In this document: positions 1 through 8,717 of the stretch, piece by piece
Layout: each line of letters begins with the position of its first letter
How positions within the stretch are numbered: the first letter of the stretch is position 1
Source of the DNA: CAYWCV01 sp964629885
Lineage (GTDB): Bacteria; Bacteroidota; Rhodothermia; Balneolales; CAYWCV01
Reading direction: 5' to 3'
Length of the DNA stretch: 64,000 bases
Assembly (NCBI GenBank): GCA_964629885.1
Contig: CAZVRJ010000011.1
Span: 1-64,000, forward strand
Position numbers and translations under genes: made by a program
Notes under the pieces: generated by a model
The model's database searches: none
What the model was told of the DNA's origin: nothing
The model's input: only the letters and a program-made list of their open reading frames with translations

Positions 1-1
1 T

Positions 2-916
2 AGACTCACAGAATCGAGGCTCTCCGATGTGGGTATTCATCCACCCGTGCAGCACACAACTGCCATGATGGGTAAAATTCGGACTGGACTCATCGTGGCC
101 GCTTTGGCAGCCGTCGCACTTGTCGTTGTTGTGGCCACGGGTTTGCTCGCGATCAACCCGCTTGGTATTGCCCAAGGCTCCGCATACATCATTCTGACCC
201 TCGTGACGGCTTTCTTTGCCTATGTAATCTTCTTCGGTGGACTCGACAGCGCCGAGATCAAGCGTGTGATCGTCATTGCTTTCCTCTTTTTGGCCGCCGC
301 CATGTTCTGGAGCGGATTCGAGCAGGCTGGTTCTTCGCTGAACCTGTTCGCTGAGCGCTACACCGACCGCACCATTTTGGGGTGGCTCATGCCGACGAGC
401 TGGTTCCAGTCGATCAACTCGATGTTCATCATCATTCTGGCCCCCGTGTTCGGTTGGCTTTGGGTGGCGCTGTCGCGGGCGAAGATAGAGTTGAGCATGC
501 CCTTCAAGTTCGGCCTCGGCTTGGTGCAGTTGGGTCTCGGGTTTTTCGTGCTGGTGTTTGCGGCCAACATCGCCTTGGCGAATGCTTCGGGTGCAGGTCC
601 AGGCTGGCTCGTGCTCACCTACCTGCTTCACACCATGGGCGAGCTGTGTTTGAGTCCGGTGGGATTGAGCTCCATCACCAAGCTGTCGCCGAAGAAGTTC
701 GTAGGACAGATGATGGGCATCTGGTTCATGGCAGCCGCCTTGGGCAACTTGATAGCGGGTCTTTTGGCCGGACGCTTCAGCGACGCCGCCATCACGGCAA
801 ACCCGTCGTTGCTGCCCGACCAATTCCAGCTCATTTTCTATACCACCGCCGGCACTGGTCTGTTCGTGATCTTGATCAGCCCGTTCATTAAGAAGCTGAT
901 GGGGAATGTGAAATAG
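2..916 (+). CDS. POT/PTR2-family peptide:H+ symporter, C-terminal part
   Basis: The frame is open from the window edge, so the N-terminal half of the protein lies upstream. About eight hydrophobic segments can be seen. The family signatures are FWSGFEQAGSSLNLFAERY in the first third and, later, a GELCLSPVGLS segment followed by a Met/Ala-rich helix (MMGIWFMAAALGN). These are typical of proton-dependent oligopeptide transporters, which import di- and tripeptides through the inner membrane. Family members are usually 450-600 residues; about 304 remain here. A GTG at position 29 could be mistaken for the start, but coding similarity continues upstream of it. A tandem 7-bp repeat begins 5 bp after the stop. 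Family assignment is secure; substrate is inferred. Confidence 0.87.
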   Translation, partial: RLTESRLSDVGIHPPVQHTTAMMGKIRTGLIVAALAAVALVVVVATGLLAINPLGIAQGSAYIILTLVTAFFAYVIFFGGLDSAEIKRVIVIAFLFLAAAMFWSGFEQAGSSLNLFAERYTDRTILGWLMPTSWFQSINSMFIIILAPVFGWLWVALSRAKIELSMPFKFGLGLVQLGLGFFVLVFAANIALANASGAGPGWLVLTYLLHTMGELCLSPVGLSSITKLSPKKFVGQMMGIWFMAAALGNLIAGLLAGRFSDAAITANPSLLPDQFQLIFYTTAGTGLFVILISPFIKKLMGNVK

Positions 917-920
917 TAGA

Positions 921-945
921 CATTGGGCATTGGACATTGGGCATC
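921..945. repeat. Tandem heptanucleotide repeat (CATTGGR, three units plus partial)
   Basis: Three consecutive 7-bp units, CATTGGG, CATTGGA and CATTGGG, followed by a partial CATCG, start five bases after the transporter stop. It is one of four 7-bp-phased intergenic tracts in this window (others at 19692, 53054 and 56225). Confidence 0.7.
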
Positions 946-986
946 GAAGATGTCTATCCCGTAGGGATCATTTCACTCTATGAGGC

Positions 987-1033
987 CGCCGCTGTCATCC
1001 CGACGAAGTAGGGACCTATGCCGGAGGCATCTC
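987..1033 (+). repeat. Intergenic direct repeat, copy 1 (47 bp)
   Basis: This copy matches 1051-1091 except for a 6-bp indel and a few substitutions. Both copies begin CGCCGCTGTCATCC and end in GGACCTATGCCGRAGGCATC. The end can fold as a small hairpin, ATGCC pairing with GGCAT. It has the look of a dispersed intergenic element; no further copy is seen in this window. Confidence 0.7.
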
Positions 1034-1050
1034 AACATGCTTATACAAAT

Positions 1051-1091
1051 CGCCGCTGTCATCCTGTAAGGACCTATGCCGAAGGCATCTC
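1051..1091 (+). repeat. Intergenic direct repeat, copy 2, containing the mnmE start codon
   Basis: This is the second copy of the element at 987-1033. It supplies both the Shine-Dalgarno-like TAAGGA and the ATG at 1076 used by mnmE. The ATG forms one arm of the ATGCC/GGCAT mini-hairpin at 1076-1088. The repeat runs about 16 bases into the coding sequence. Confidence 0.7.
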
Positions 1092-2452
1092 CCACATACT
1101 CAAATGACCCCATTGCCGCCATTGCCACACCTCCCGGCGAGGGTGGGATTGCGGTGATACGTGCTTCGGGCAAGGGAGTAATCGAGTTGGTCGACACGAT
1201 ATTTCGTGGTAAGATTTTAGCCAAACAGGCATCACATACGGCGCATTTCGGCAAAATTGAGCGCAATGGCGAGGTTGTGGACGAAGTGGTTGCCACGGTA
1301 TTTCGTGGTCCGAAATCGTTCACGGGTGAGGATACTGTCGAAATATCGTGCCATGGTGGCGTGTTGGTGACCCACTCCGTGCTCGAGACCGTGTTGTCGG
1401 TGGGCATTCGGATGGCCGAGCCGGGCGAGTTCACTATGCGGGCCTTCCTGAACGGTAAGATGGAGCTCTCGCAAGCCGAGGCCGTTGCCGATATGATCCA
1501 CGCCAAGAGCCGTCGTGCACTGCAAGCGGCCCAGCAGCAGCTCGATGGTGCACTGGGTGAGTTTGTGGCGAGGTTCCGCCAAGCCATCATCGACGCCACA
1601 GCCATGCTCGAACTTGAGCTCGACTTCATCGAGGAGGACGTCGAATTCGCCGACCGATCGGGGCTGATGAAGCTGCTCGTGGATCTCGATACACAGATCG
1701 GTGGGTTGCTTGAGACGTACGAAACTGGCCGACTTTTACGCGATGGGGTGCGCACGGTTTTGGTTGGGCGTCCAAACGCGGGCAAATCCACCTTGCTGAA
1801 TACGCTTACGGGCAAGGACCGCGCCATTGTGAGTGCCATCGCCGGAACCACACGCGACACCATCGACGCCGACTGGACCTATGGTGGAATCTATTTTAAA
1901 CTCATCGACACGGCTGGACTCAGGATAACCGACAACGTGATCGAAGCCGAGGGGGTGAAACGATCGGAGAAGGCCATCTTGGAAGCCGACGTGGTTATGG
2001 TGCTCAGCGACATGACCACCGATCACGGCAGGACGCAGGCATACGAGCAGCTTAAGCAAGCACATCCTGAAAAGCCCATCCTGCATATTGGGAACAAAGT
2101 TGACATGGCCTCGTCCGACGAGGACCTCAGTGCCTACGACGTCGTCATTTCGGCCGCATCCGGCCAGGGCGTCGATAAGCTAAAGCAGCTGCTGCTCGAC
2201 AAGGCCCTCGGCAGGCATGATACCGATGCCGGGAGTCTTGTCATAACAGCCACGCGTCATCGCGACGCCTTGCAGAAAGCCCGAAATTTCGTTCAGTCTG
2301 CCATTGCCCGTCTCGAAGACGGATCAAGCAATGAGTTCTTGTCGATCGATCTGCGAGGTGCCCTTCAGGAGTTGGGTCACATCACGGGGGTGAGTATAAC
2401 CAACGAAGACATTTTAGACTCAATATTTAGCCGATTTTGCATCGGTAAATGA
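1076..2452 (+). CDS. mnmE: tRNA modification GTPase MnmE (TrmE)
   Basis: The 458-residue product matches the full family length. With MnmG, MnmE installs the cmnm5/nm5 group on wobble uridine 34 of certain tRNAs, using methylenetetrahydrofolate and GTP hydrolysis. Visible parts are the N-terminal folate-binding domain (AIATPPGEGGIAVIR near residue 14), a helical middle, an inserted G domain with P-loop GRPNAGKS near residue 230, DTAGLR and NKVD motifs, and the terminal CIGK whose cysteine is a family hallmark. The only in-frame start before the conserved block is the ATG at 1076, inside an intergenic repeat. This adds about nine residues compared with E. coli. The gene is convergent with the outer-membrane protein gene that follows, with 15 bp between stops. 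Confidence 0.96.
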   Translation: MPKASPTYSNDPIAAIATPPGEGGIAVIRASGKGVIELVDTIFRGKILAKQASHTAHFGKIERNGEVVDEVVATVFRGPKSFTGEDTVEISCHGGVLVTHSVLETVLSVGIRMAEPGEFTMRAFLNGKMELSQAEAVADMIHAKSRRALQAAQQQLDGALGEFVARFRQAIIDATAMLELELDFIEEDVEFADRSGLMKLLVDLDTQIGGLLETYETGRLLRDGVRTVLVGRPNAGKSTLLNTLTGKDRAIVSAIAGTTRDTIDADWTYGGIYFKLIDTAGLRITDNVIEAEGVKRSEKAILEADVVMVLSDMTTDHGRTQAYEQLKQAHPEKPILHIGNKVDMASSDEDLSAYDVVISAASGQGVDKLKQLLLDKALGRHDTDAGSLVITATRHRDALQKARNFVQSAIARLEDGSSNEFLSIDLRGALQELGHITGVSITNEDILDSIFSRFCIGK

Positions 2453-2467
2453 TTGTGCCGTAGTGTC

Positions 2468-3046
2468 TTAGTTGCGGTGCTTAATAAGATAGAAGACACC
2501 AACTTGAAAACCACGGTTGAACGTCTCGACCAACGAGGACTCAGCGATGTCGCTCATTCCGTGATTGTAGCGTACGTCAAAACCGAATCCAGTAGATGGC
2601 TGAACATAGCTGGCACCGAAGCTCAAGCCCAAGTCGAGGTTGTTGAAACTATCTTTGACATCGACGGAGCTGCCGTTTTCGGCTTTGGCACTCATCAGGA
2701 ATCCAATTTGTGGACCTGCTTGTAGGCGAAAGCCATTGTTGAACATGTATTGAATCAACAGTGGCACGTTCACATAATTCAGGTTCAGCTTGGCGTCGCC
2801 GACAGTCGAATTTGCACCTTGCATCGAGAATACAATTTCGGGTTGCAAACCAAATTGGCTTGCCATGTGGACGTGACCCAGCAGACCAACGTGGCCACCT
2901 AGCTTGGTGTCAAATTCCCCGCCGTTGTTGTTCGAGAGGTTGTAGGCGTTTAAGCCACCCTTGATTCCGATGTTTACGTGCTGTGCTTGCACAGTGCCTA
3001 CAGCCATTACCGTGAATAGCGCGATTGTAGCGATAATTGATTTCAT
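2468..3046 (-). CDS. Outer-membrane beta-barrel protein (PorT/OMP_b-brl-like)
   Basis: The 192-residue precursor begins with a clear signal peptide (MKSIIATIALFTVMAVGTVQAQ). The rest is alternating amphipathic strands rich in Gly, Asn and aromatic residues, starting with NIGIKGGLNAYN. This is the usual opening of small porin-family barrels in Bacteroidota. The start at 3046 is preferred over an upstream in-frame ATG because it begins the signal peptide and has an AAAGG ribosome-binding site just before it. The protein is predicted to sit in the outer membrane as an 8-10-strand barrel. No substrate can be inferred, and its neighbours give no functional hint. Confidence 0.8.
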   Translation of the reverse strand: MKSIIATIALFTVMAVGTVQAQHVNIGIKGGLNAYNLSNNNGGEFDTKLGGHVGLLGHVHMASQFGLQPEIVFSMQGANSTVGDAKLNLNYVNVPLLIQYMFNNGFRLQAGPQIGFLMSAKAENGSSVDVKDSFNNLDLGLSFGASYVQPSTGFGFDVRYNHGMSDIAESSLVETFNRGFQVGVFYLIKHRN

Positions 3047-3297
3047 AGTGCCTTTTTTTGTTGAACTGGAAGTAATATCCAATTAATGTGTCGCTGACAT
3101 GAAATTGAAATCGTGTCCCGATTCAATTCATGGCGTGCAGGTTATACTGTCCTTACTTGATAATGTTCCCCTGGTGTCGATGTTTACATCCTTCGGTTCA
3201 TCAAATATGAGCCCGACATCTGTTTCCATCGCCAATATTCGTATTTTCACATGTCAGTTCGATTAAGTTCTCTGATTCACCTACCAACCATCTTCCC

Positions 3298-3729
3298 ATG
3301 TATACCGGCTTCCAACACCTGCACTCCGCATTTGCCTACGTGGTGCTTGCACTCATCGTTATCGTCATTCTTATCGCGCTGATTGGTAAACTGGGAGGTA
3401 AACCATTCTCCTCTAGCTTGAAGCGTCTGGCCCTTTGGTCGATGCTTGCCCTGCACCTTCAGTTTGTAGTCGGGATCGCACTTTATTTTCTATCACCATT
3501 GGGGTTTTCGGCAATGAGCGGTGAAGCCATGAGCGACTCCATGTTGCGTCTGTACGTGGTTGAACACCCAATCACCATGTTGTTGGGGATCATTGTCATC
3601 ACGATTGGCCACGGACGTATGAAGCGCACTGTAAATGACGATAAGAAGTACATGCAGCTCATTTTGTTCTACACGATCGGTTTGGCGTTGGTACTATCCA
3701 GAATTCCTTGGACAGCCTGGCTAGGTTGA
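3298..3729 (+). CDS. Four-helix membrane protein with conserved-looking histidines, unknown function
   Basis: The 143-residue protein has four hydrophobic helices, roughly residues 12-31, 43-68, 87-103 and 119-137. Histidines lie at or near the membrane in the first three: His7 and His9 (FQHLHS), His53 (LALHLQF), His90 (VEHP) and His105 (IGHGR). Such a spacing is reminiscent of small b-type haem proteins, but I cannot show haem binding. Similar short membrane proteins occur in Bacteroidota, where their function is not established. It is a single gene with about 250 bp of non-coding sequence before it and about 115 bp after it. Confidence 0.75.
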   Translation: MYTGFQHLHSAFAYVVLALIVIVILIALIGKLGGKPFSSSLKRLALWSMLALHLQFVVGIALYFLSPLGFSAMSGEAMSDSMLRLYVVEHPITMLLGIIVITIGHGRMKRTVNDDKKYMQLILFYTIGLALVLSRIPWTAWLG

Positions 3730-3845
3730 TCAACAAGATCGGTAAAGTTTGGCAGCAAGATGTGAGTCGTTTTCATGTCTAGAACTTCTTAAGTTGGTTT
3801 CAGGACATATAATGTTCTTTGTACCATATTGATGAGGAGTACGTC

Positions 3846-4598
3846 ATGAAAATGCTAAAAGATAAGGTTGCAATAGTAACCGGCGGTGGATCAGGAATCG
3901 GCCGTGCAGTGGCAATTTGCTATGCGAGAGAGGGCGCAAAAGTCGTAGTATCCGACATTGATGATATGGGTGGCAAAGCTACTGTCGACATGATTTTGAA
4001 TGAGGGCGGTGAAGCCACGTATGTGCATGCCAACGTGGCAAGTGCGTCCGACAACGAAATGCTTGTCAAGAAAACAGTCGATGCATACGGGGCACTGCAT
4101 ATTGCCTGCAATAATGCAGGCATTGGCGGCCCGGCTTTCTTAACAGGCGAATATCCACTTGATGGGTGGGACAAAGTGATAGGCATCAATTTGACAGGCG
4201 TGTTTTTTGGCATGCGCTATCAAATACCTGAAATGCTCAAATCTGGAACCGGTGCCATTGTAAACATTGCCTCCATATTGGGTCAGGTCGGTTTCGCCAC
4301 CGCATCGGCCTATGTGGCCGCAAAACATGGGGTAGTGGGTTTGACGAAGAATGCTGCCATTGAGTATGCCGACAAGGGAATCCGCGTGAACAGCGTCGGT
4401 CCAGCCTTTATCAAAACACCGTTGCTTGACAATCACCTCTCGCCAGAAGTGATGGACTTTTTGGTCACCAAACACCCAATTGGGCGCATGGGTGATGCCA
4501 TGGAAGTCGCTGAGCTTGTGCTCTGGCTTAGCTCCGACAAGGCCTCGTTTGTGACGGGTAGCTATTATGCTGTCGATGGTGGGTATTTATCCGTTTGA
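3846..4598 (+). CDS. Short-chain dehydrogenase/reductase (SDR)
   Basis: The 250-residue product is a classical SDR with an NAD(P)-binding TGGGSGIG motif at residues 12-19, NNAG at 89-92 and a catalytic Ser143, Tyr156, Lys160 set (YVAAK). Asp37 (VVVSDIDD) at the end of the second strand suggests NAD(H) preference. The start at 3846 is chosen because GAGGAG lies 6 bp upstream. An ATG 27 bp earlier would add residues before the Rossmann fold. The closest general types are glucose or 3-oxoacyl reductase-like SDRs, but substrate cannot be told. The OsmC gene follows 59 bp later on the same strand. Confidence 0.9.
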   Translation: MKMLKDKVAIVTGGGSGIGRAVAICYAREGAKVVVSDIDDMGGKATVDMILNEGGEATYVHANVASASDNEMLVKKTVDAYGALHIACNNAGIGGPAFLTGEYPLDGWDKVIGINLTGVFFGMRYQIPEMLKSGTGAIVNIASILGQVGFATASAYVAAKHGVVGLTKNAAIEYADKGIRVNSVGPAFIKTPLLDNHLSPEVMDFLVTKHPIGRMGDAMEVAELVLWLSSDKASFVTGSYYAVDGGYLSV

Positions 4599-4657
4599 TT
4601 GACACAGTTTGTATATTCAGATTAGTAAACAAAAAATACAATTAACTACACTGCTTT

Positions 4658-5071
4658 ATGATTCGACATTCAACTGCCGTATGGAATGGTTCTGGTAAAG
4701 AAGGTTATGGACATCTAACTACTGCCAGTACTGTACTGAAAGAAACGCAATACTCATTCAGCTCACGGTTTGAGGAAGGTATAGGCACGAACCCCGAAGA
4801 GCTTATTGCCGCTGCACACGCAGGGTGCTTTTCTATGAAGCTCAGTTTTATTCTCGGTGCTGCTGGTTTCACACCTGATGTTCTCACCACGAAATGTAAC
4901 ATCACATTTGAAAACGGGAAAATCGTTAGATCGCATCTCATACTCGTTGCTAATGTACCGGGCATTGATCAGGCAACATTCGACGCTTCAGTAAAAGATG
5001 CAAAGGAAAACTGCCCTGTATCATTGCTATTGAACACAGAAATAAGTGTAGAAGCTACTTTAAAGGCTTAA
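4658..5071 (+). CDS. OsmC/Ohr-family peroxiredoxin
   Basis: The 137-residue protein has the OsmC layout. An N-terminal strand with WNGSGKEGYG is followed by NPEEL, with the helix-start glutamates near 47-48. A first redox Cys57 lies in HAGCFSM and a second, Cys119, in ENCPVS. This family reduces organic hydroperoxides through the two-cysteine centre in the cytoplasm. The length fits the OsmC subgroup. The preceding SDR gene may be co-transcribed. No promoter or OhrR-type regulator is visible nearby. Confidence 0.92.
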   Translation: MIRHSTAVWNGSGKEGYGHLTTASTVLKETQYSFSSRFEEGIGTNPEELIAAAHAGCFSMKLSFILGAAGFTPDVLTTKCNITFENGKIVRSHLILVANVPGIDQATFDASVKDAKENCPVSLLLNTEISVEATLKA

Positions 5072-5170
5072 TGATAAAATAGTGCGTTCGCATTTCGAAC
5101 CCTGAATAGGATTCAAATACCTGGTATAAGGCCATTAATCCGTCACTGTGAGCGTGATGGCGTAGGATGA

Positions 5171-5785
5171 TTAACGCTTCGAATTGAAACTCTGAGCGCT
5201 GGTTCGAATCATATGCAAGGTAGAATCTGGTCCCATCCAGCCATTCGAGGACATCATACCTGGACCCTTATAACTCATGAACCAGTTCTCCAAAATTTGC
5301 AGCATTTCGGGATAATCACTTAACAAACAAGCAAGCGACTCACACGGTACCAAACGCAAATTCTCATCGGTAGGAATCAGCAGCACCTTATCGTCGATTT
5401 CGCCACGGTCAATGAGCCTGAAAGTCCCCAAGGGCATAGCCGAGACTAAGCTGCCAGTCGCCTGTCGTTTAGATAAAAGAAGTGCGTCGACGGGATCGCC
5501 ATCACCACCATCCTCGGGATCTGAAAATGTTGATGGGATGAACCCGTAATTAACTGGGTACGGGAGGAAACGTATCTCGCGAGGCTTTCCATCGATTAAT
5601 TCAGCCTCGAATAGGTCTCTATCTTTGTTGTATTCAAACTTAATGGATTCACCTGCTGGTATTTCAACTACCATATAAACAGCTGACGAGTCGATGGTCG
5701 CAAACGCTGGCAACGAATCGTATTTAACCTTGCTGTTACAACCAGCTATAAGGTAAAAAACCGAGAGGATCAGTAATAATCGCAT
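5171..5785 (-). CDS. Family I inorganic pyrophosphatase, predicted exported lipoprotein
   Basis: The 204-residue protein has a short lipoprotein signal ending LIAGC (Cys16), followed by a family I pyrophosphatase domain. The metal-binding signature is GDGDPVDAL, matching D-x-D-P-x-D, and FEYNKDRDLF matches the substrate-binding N-terminal block. Family I enzymes hydrolyse PPi to phosphate and are normally soluble and cytoplasmic. This one should be anchored facing the periplasm or cell surface. The start at 5785 is preferred to one 27 bp upstream because it begins the signal peptide. A terminator for the receptor gene upstream lies just before the gene. Confidence 0.9.
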   Translation of the reverse strand: MRLLLILSVFYLIAGCNSKVKYDSLPAFATIDSSAVYMVVEIPAGESIKFEYNKDRDLFEAELIDGKPREIRFLPYPVNYGFIPSTFSDPEDGGDGDPVDALLLSKRQATGSLVSAMPLGTFRLIDRGEIDDKVLLIPTDENLRLVPCESLACLLSDYPEMLQILENWFMSYKGPGMMSSNGWMGPDSTLHMIRTSAQSFNSKR

Positions 5786-5794
5786 ATGGATAGA

Positions 5795-5829
5795 ATAAAA
5801 AAAGCCACTCACCTTATGATGAGTGGCTT
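5795..5829 (-). terminator. Rho-independent terminator of the TonB-dependent receptor gene
   Basis: A 10-bp perfect stem (AAGCCACTCA with TGAGTGGCTT, arms 5802-5811 and 5820-5829) has an 8-nt loop. On the minus strand it is followed by a run of seven T. It sits directly after the receptor stop codon. Confidence 0.85.
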
Positions 5830-5847
5830 AATTGAATTTAGGTACGT

Positions 5848-8622
5848 TTAGTTACCAAACAAATCCATCTTGATACCAAAGTTCATTCTAACATTGTAGA
5901 ATTCCTCCTGCATCATGCGGGAGCGAATACCTTGATAGTAACGAAGCGGCTGGTTCGTCAAATTGTTGACTTCGGCAAAGACACGAATTTTTGGAGTAAT
6001 CGTATACGAGCCGTTCACGTCGATAAATGTCTGGCGATCGTAGAAGCGGTCTTCGAAGGACTCGCCACCGAGTTCATCTACATAGTCGCTAGCATAGTTG
6101 AGCGAAGTACGTAACGACAAGCGCGATGTTTCGTACGACAACGAGCCGTTAAACATGTTCTTGGCTGTTCCTGGAAGTGATAGGTCGTCGTTTTCGCGTC
6201 CCTCGACACCTGAGGTAGAAGACTCGGTGCGCGTGTAGTTCAAGTAAACTCCGAGACCTTTCCACAATTGGCGCTGAATGGCAACCTCAAATCCAAATAC
6301 ATCGGCAGTACCACCGTTCAATGCTGTTGTGAACTGAAGACCGGAGCCAAATGTTGGGTCTGTGTAATTGCGGGTGGTCTGGTTGTAGATGAAGTTGTTG
6401 ACATCTTTATAGAACACGCCGGCCGACACAATACCTACGTTGCTGAAGTAGCTTTCAGCCATCAGGTCAAAGTTCATGGCCGTGGTGGCCTTCAGATCTG
6501 GGTTTCCGCGCTCAAGTTCGGAATCCTCCGAAACAAACAACGCGTATGGAACCAATTGGAAGTAACCCGGACGGGCTAATGTGTTGGTCCAGGCAAAACG
6601 GACGATGGAGTTCTCGTTAACGGCATATCGCAGGTGCAAGCCCGGCATAACGTTGACATACGAATTGGAACCCGTGTTCTTGGTTACTACTTCCTCGTCC
6701 ACATCGAATTCATTACCCGTGTAGTCGATAGATGTAGCTTCGATGCGCAAACCAACAACCGCCGACAATTTATCGCTTAATTGATGGTCAACCATGGCGT
6801 AGGTCGATGCAATTTGCTCGTCTGCATTGTAGTTGCCAGAAATGTACTCCTCCAAGCCATCTTCCTTGCGGAATAGTGAGCCATTTTCTAAGTTCAGTCC
6901 ACCCAAGAACTCTGCCGTCACAAATTGGCCAGCACGATACTTCGAGCCCGGCATGAAACCGGAGTCGGTCTGGTCATTGTACGGAACTGACCCAAGGGTC
7001 GAACCAAATGTTGCAACACTGAGTGGGCGATAATAGTAGAAGTTATTTTCGCGCTCTTTGTTTTTAGTGCGAATTTTTCCGCCAAACTTTAAGAAGCCAT
7101 CGTTGCTGTACGGAAGAAGCAAATCAATTTTTGCATTTAGATCTTGGTCGGATGTGAAGCTGTATTGCTCAGAAAGCTCGTGGAAACTAATTGCCAAATT
7201 GTCGGTGGTGTTCGCAAGTTGGGCGTTAGGTTTGTTCGTGTCGGTCAAGTCGAGCACCGTTGCGCGGCCAGCTTGGCGATAGCTGATATAGCGCTCATTT
7301 GGACGCTCTTCACTTGCTTTAGCGGCAGAAATAGACCAGTTGAGCTTGAGGCTGCCAAAAAGGTGATCGCCACCGAGCGACAAATTTCTGGTGCGCTGGT
7401 CTTCAAGACGTGTTGCTTTTACACGATCGTTATCAAGACCACCTTTCGTTTGGAATTGGACGCGTGCTGGCAAGTTGTAGGTGCCATTGCCGTTGTCAAC
7501 TGCCTGATTGCGGTCGAATGCGCGTTGGATTTGGCTAACACGCATGCGGTAGCGGTTCTCCCAGTCATCACGCCAGTTGTACATACCATTCAGGTAGATA
7601 ACGTTTCTGTCGTCTACGCGGTAATCTAAGCCAATCGATCCACTACGACGGTCACGACGGACCAAATACTTACGTATGTCAAATTCGTCCAGTACGGCTC
7701 GTCCATCATTTAACTCAGTCCAAACTGCCTCGATGTTGTCGGAGCCGAAGTCATGGCTGTGAAAGGTGCCCGAAAGCATCACACCAAGTTTATCGTCGGC
7801 AAAACGGTTGCCGACAGAAAAAGAGCCATTCCAAATTGGCTTGTTGCTGAGGAAGTTCATCCCACTTGCTGCAGTACCTGAAAAACGTAGCCCACTCGGG
7901 GTGCTTTTAGTAATTAAGTTTACCGATCCACCGATAGCATCGGCGTCCATGTCGGGTAAAACAGCCTTGCTTACCTCGATGCTTTGGATCATGTCGGCAG
8001 GAATGAGATCAAGCTGGATAAGGCGGTTGTCACCTTCGGCCGAAGGCATACGCTCGCCGTTAAGGGTTACAGAGTTTAGCTGTGGCGCCATGCCACGAAT
8101 GATGATGTTACGGGCTTCACCTTGGTCATTCTGAATGGTGATACCGCTGACGCGCTTCAGGGCATCTCCGATATTGGCATCCGGGAAACGGCCAACCTGA
8201 TCGGAAGACACCACATTCGTGATGTTCATATTGTTACGCTGCTGATTAAGAGCACGAGCCTGGCCACGAAGATTGTCGCCGAGAACGATGACTTCGTCGC
8301 CTACTTTCGCTGCTTCTTCCAAGCGGACATTCAATGCGCTGGATTCTCCCTGACGAACAACAACTGGGAGATTCAGAGTGGCGTAGCCGATGTACGAAAC
8401 TCTGACGGTGTAGGAACCAACCGGCACGTTCACAAGCGTATAGCGTCCGTTGGCATCAGAAACTGTTCCCTTAGATGGCAACTCCACCAAGAGAACCGTT
8501 GCACCAGGCATTGGGAATCCGTCTCTGTCTACAACGCGGCCTGTTATCGATCCTGATTGCGCAAAAACGGTAAGGGGTGACACAATTATTAAAAGCAGAA
8601 CACAGAATAACTTTTGTAACAT
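5848..8622 (-). CDS. TonB-dependent outer-membrane receptor with carboxypeptidase-regulatory-like domain
   Basis: The 924-residue product has a signal peptide ending in VFAQ and a CarboxypepD_reg-like domain at about residues 22-105 (GSITGRVVDRDGFPMPGA). A plug domain of the Caulobacter/Xanthomonas-type subfamily follows, with SGITIQNDQGEARNIIIRG, LNGERMP and a DADAIGGSVNL motif. The rest is a 22-strand-type barrel. Such receptors import large or scarce ligands across the outer membrane using energy from TonB-ExbBD. The subfamily is often linked to carbohydrate or siderophore uptake, but no hydrolase or SusD-like partner is adjacent, so the ligand is unknown. A strong terminator lies after the stop. 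Confidence 0.92.
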   Translation of the reverse strand: MLQKLFCVLLLIIVSPLTVFAQSGSITGRVVDRDGFPMPGATVLLVELPSKGTVSDANGRYTLVNVPVGSYTVRVSYIGYATLNLPVVVRQGESSALNVRLEEAAKVGDEVIVLGDNLRGQARALNQQRNNMNITNVVSSDQVGRFPDANIGDALKRVSGITIQNDQGEARNIIIRGMAPQLNSVTLNGERMPSAEGDNRLIQLDLIPADMIQSIEVSKAVLPDMDADAIGGSVNLITKSTPSGLRFSGTAASGMNFLSNKPIWNGSFSVGNRFADDKLGVMLSGTFHSHDFGSDNIEAVWTELNDGRAVLDEFDIRKYLVRRDRRSGSIGLDYRVDDRNVIYLNGMYNWRDDWENRYRMRVSQIQRAFDRNQAVDNGNGTYNLPARVQFQTKGGLDNDRVKATRLEDQRTRNLSLGGDHLFGSLKLNWSISAAKASEERPNERYISYRQAGRATVLDLTDTNKPNAQLANTTDNLAISFHELSEQYSFTSDQDLNAKIDLLLPYSNDGFLKFGGKIRTKNKERENNFYYYRPLSVATFGSTLGSVPYNDQTDSGFMPGSKYRAGQFVTAEFLGGLNLENGSLFRKEDGLEEYISGNYNADEQIASTYAMVDHQLSDKLSAVVGLRIEATSIDYTGNEFDVDEEVVTKNTGSNSYVNVMPGLHLRYAVNENSIVRFAWTNTLARPGYFQLVPYALFVSEDSELERGNPDLKATTAMNFDLMAESYFSNVGIVSAGVFYKDVNNFIYNQTTRNYTDPTFGSGLQFTTALNGGTADVFGFEVAIQRQLWKGLGVYLNYTRTESSTSGVEGRENDDLSLPGTAKNMFNGSLSYETSRLSLRTSLNYASDYVDELGGESFEDRFYDRQTFIDVNGSYTITPKIRVFAEVNNLTNQPLRYYQGIRSRMMQEEFYNVRMNFGIKMDLFGN

Positions 8623-8717
8623 AGAATCAAATGTGGTTTTTGGATAAGTCAAAAGATATTATCCCCACATAATGTCAGTGTTAAACTAATGTCACATAAT
8701 TGTTACTTGCAGGCGAA

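Noticed and set aside
973..1863. Long open frame on the minus strand (296 codons)
   Set aside because: It mirrors mnmE, has a Ser/Arg-rich composition typical of antisense frames, and shows no family motif.
5196..5212. GGTTCGAATC resembling a tRNA T-loop
   Set aside because: It lies in the pyrophosphatase coding sequence and no cloverleaf arms surround it.
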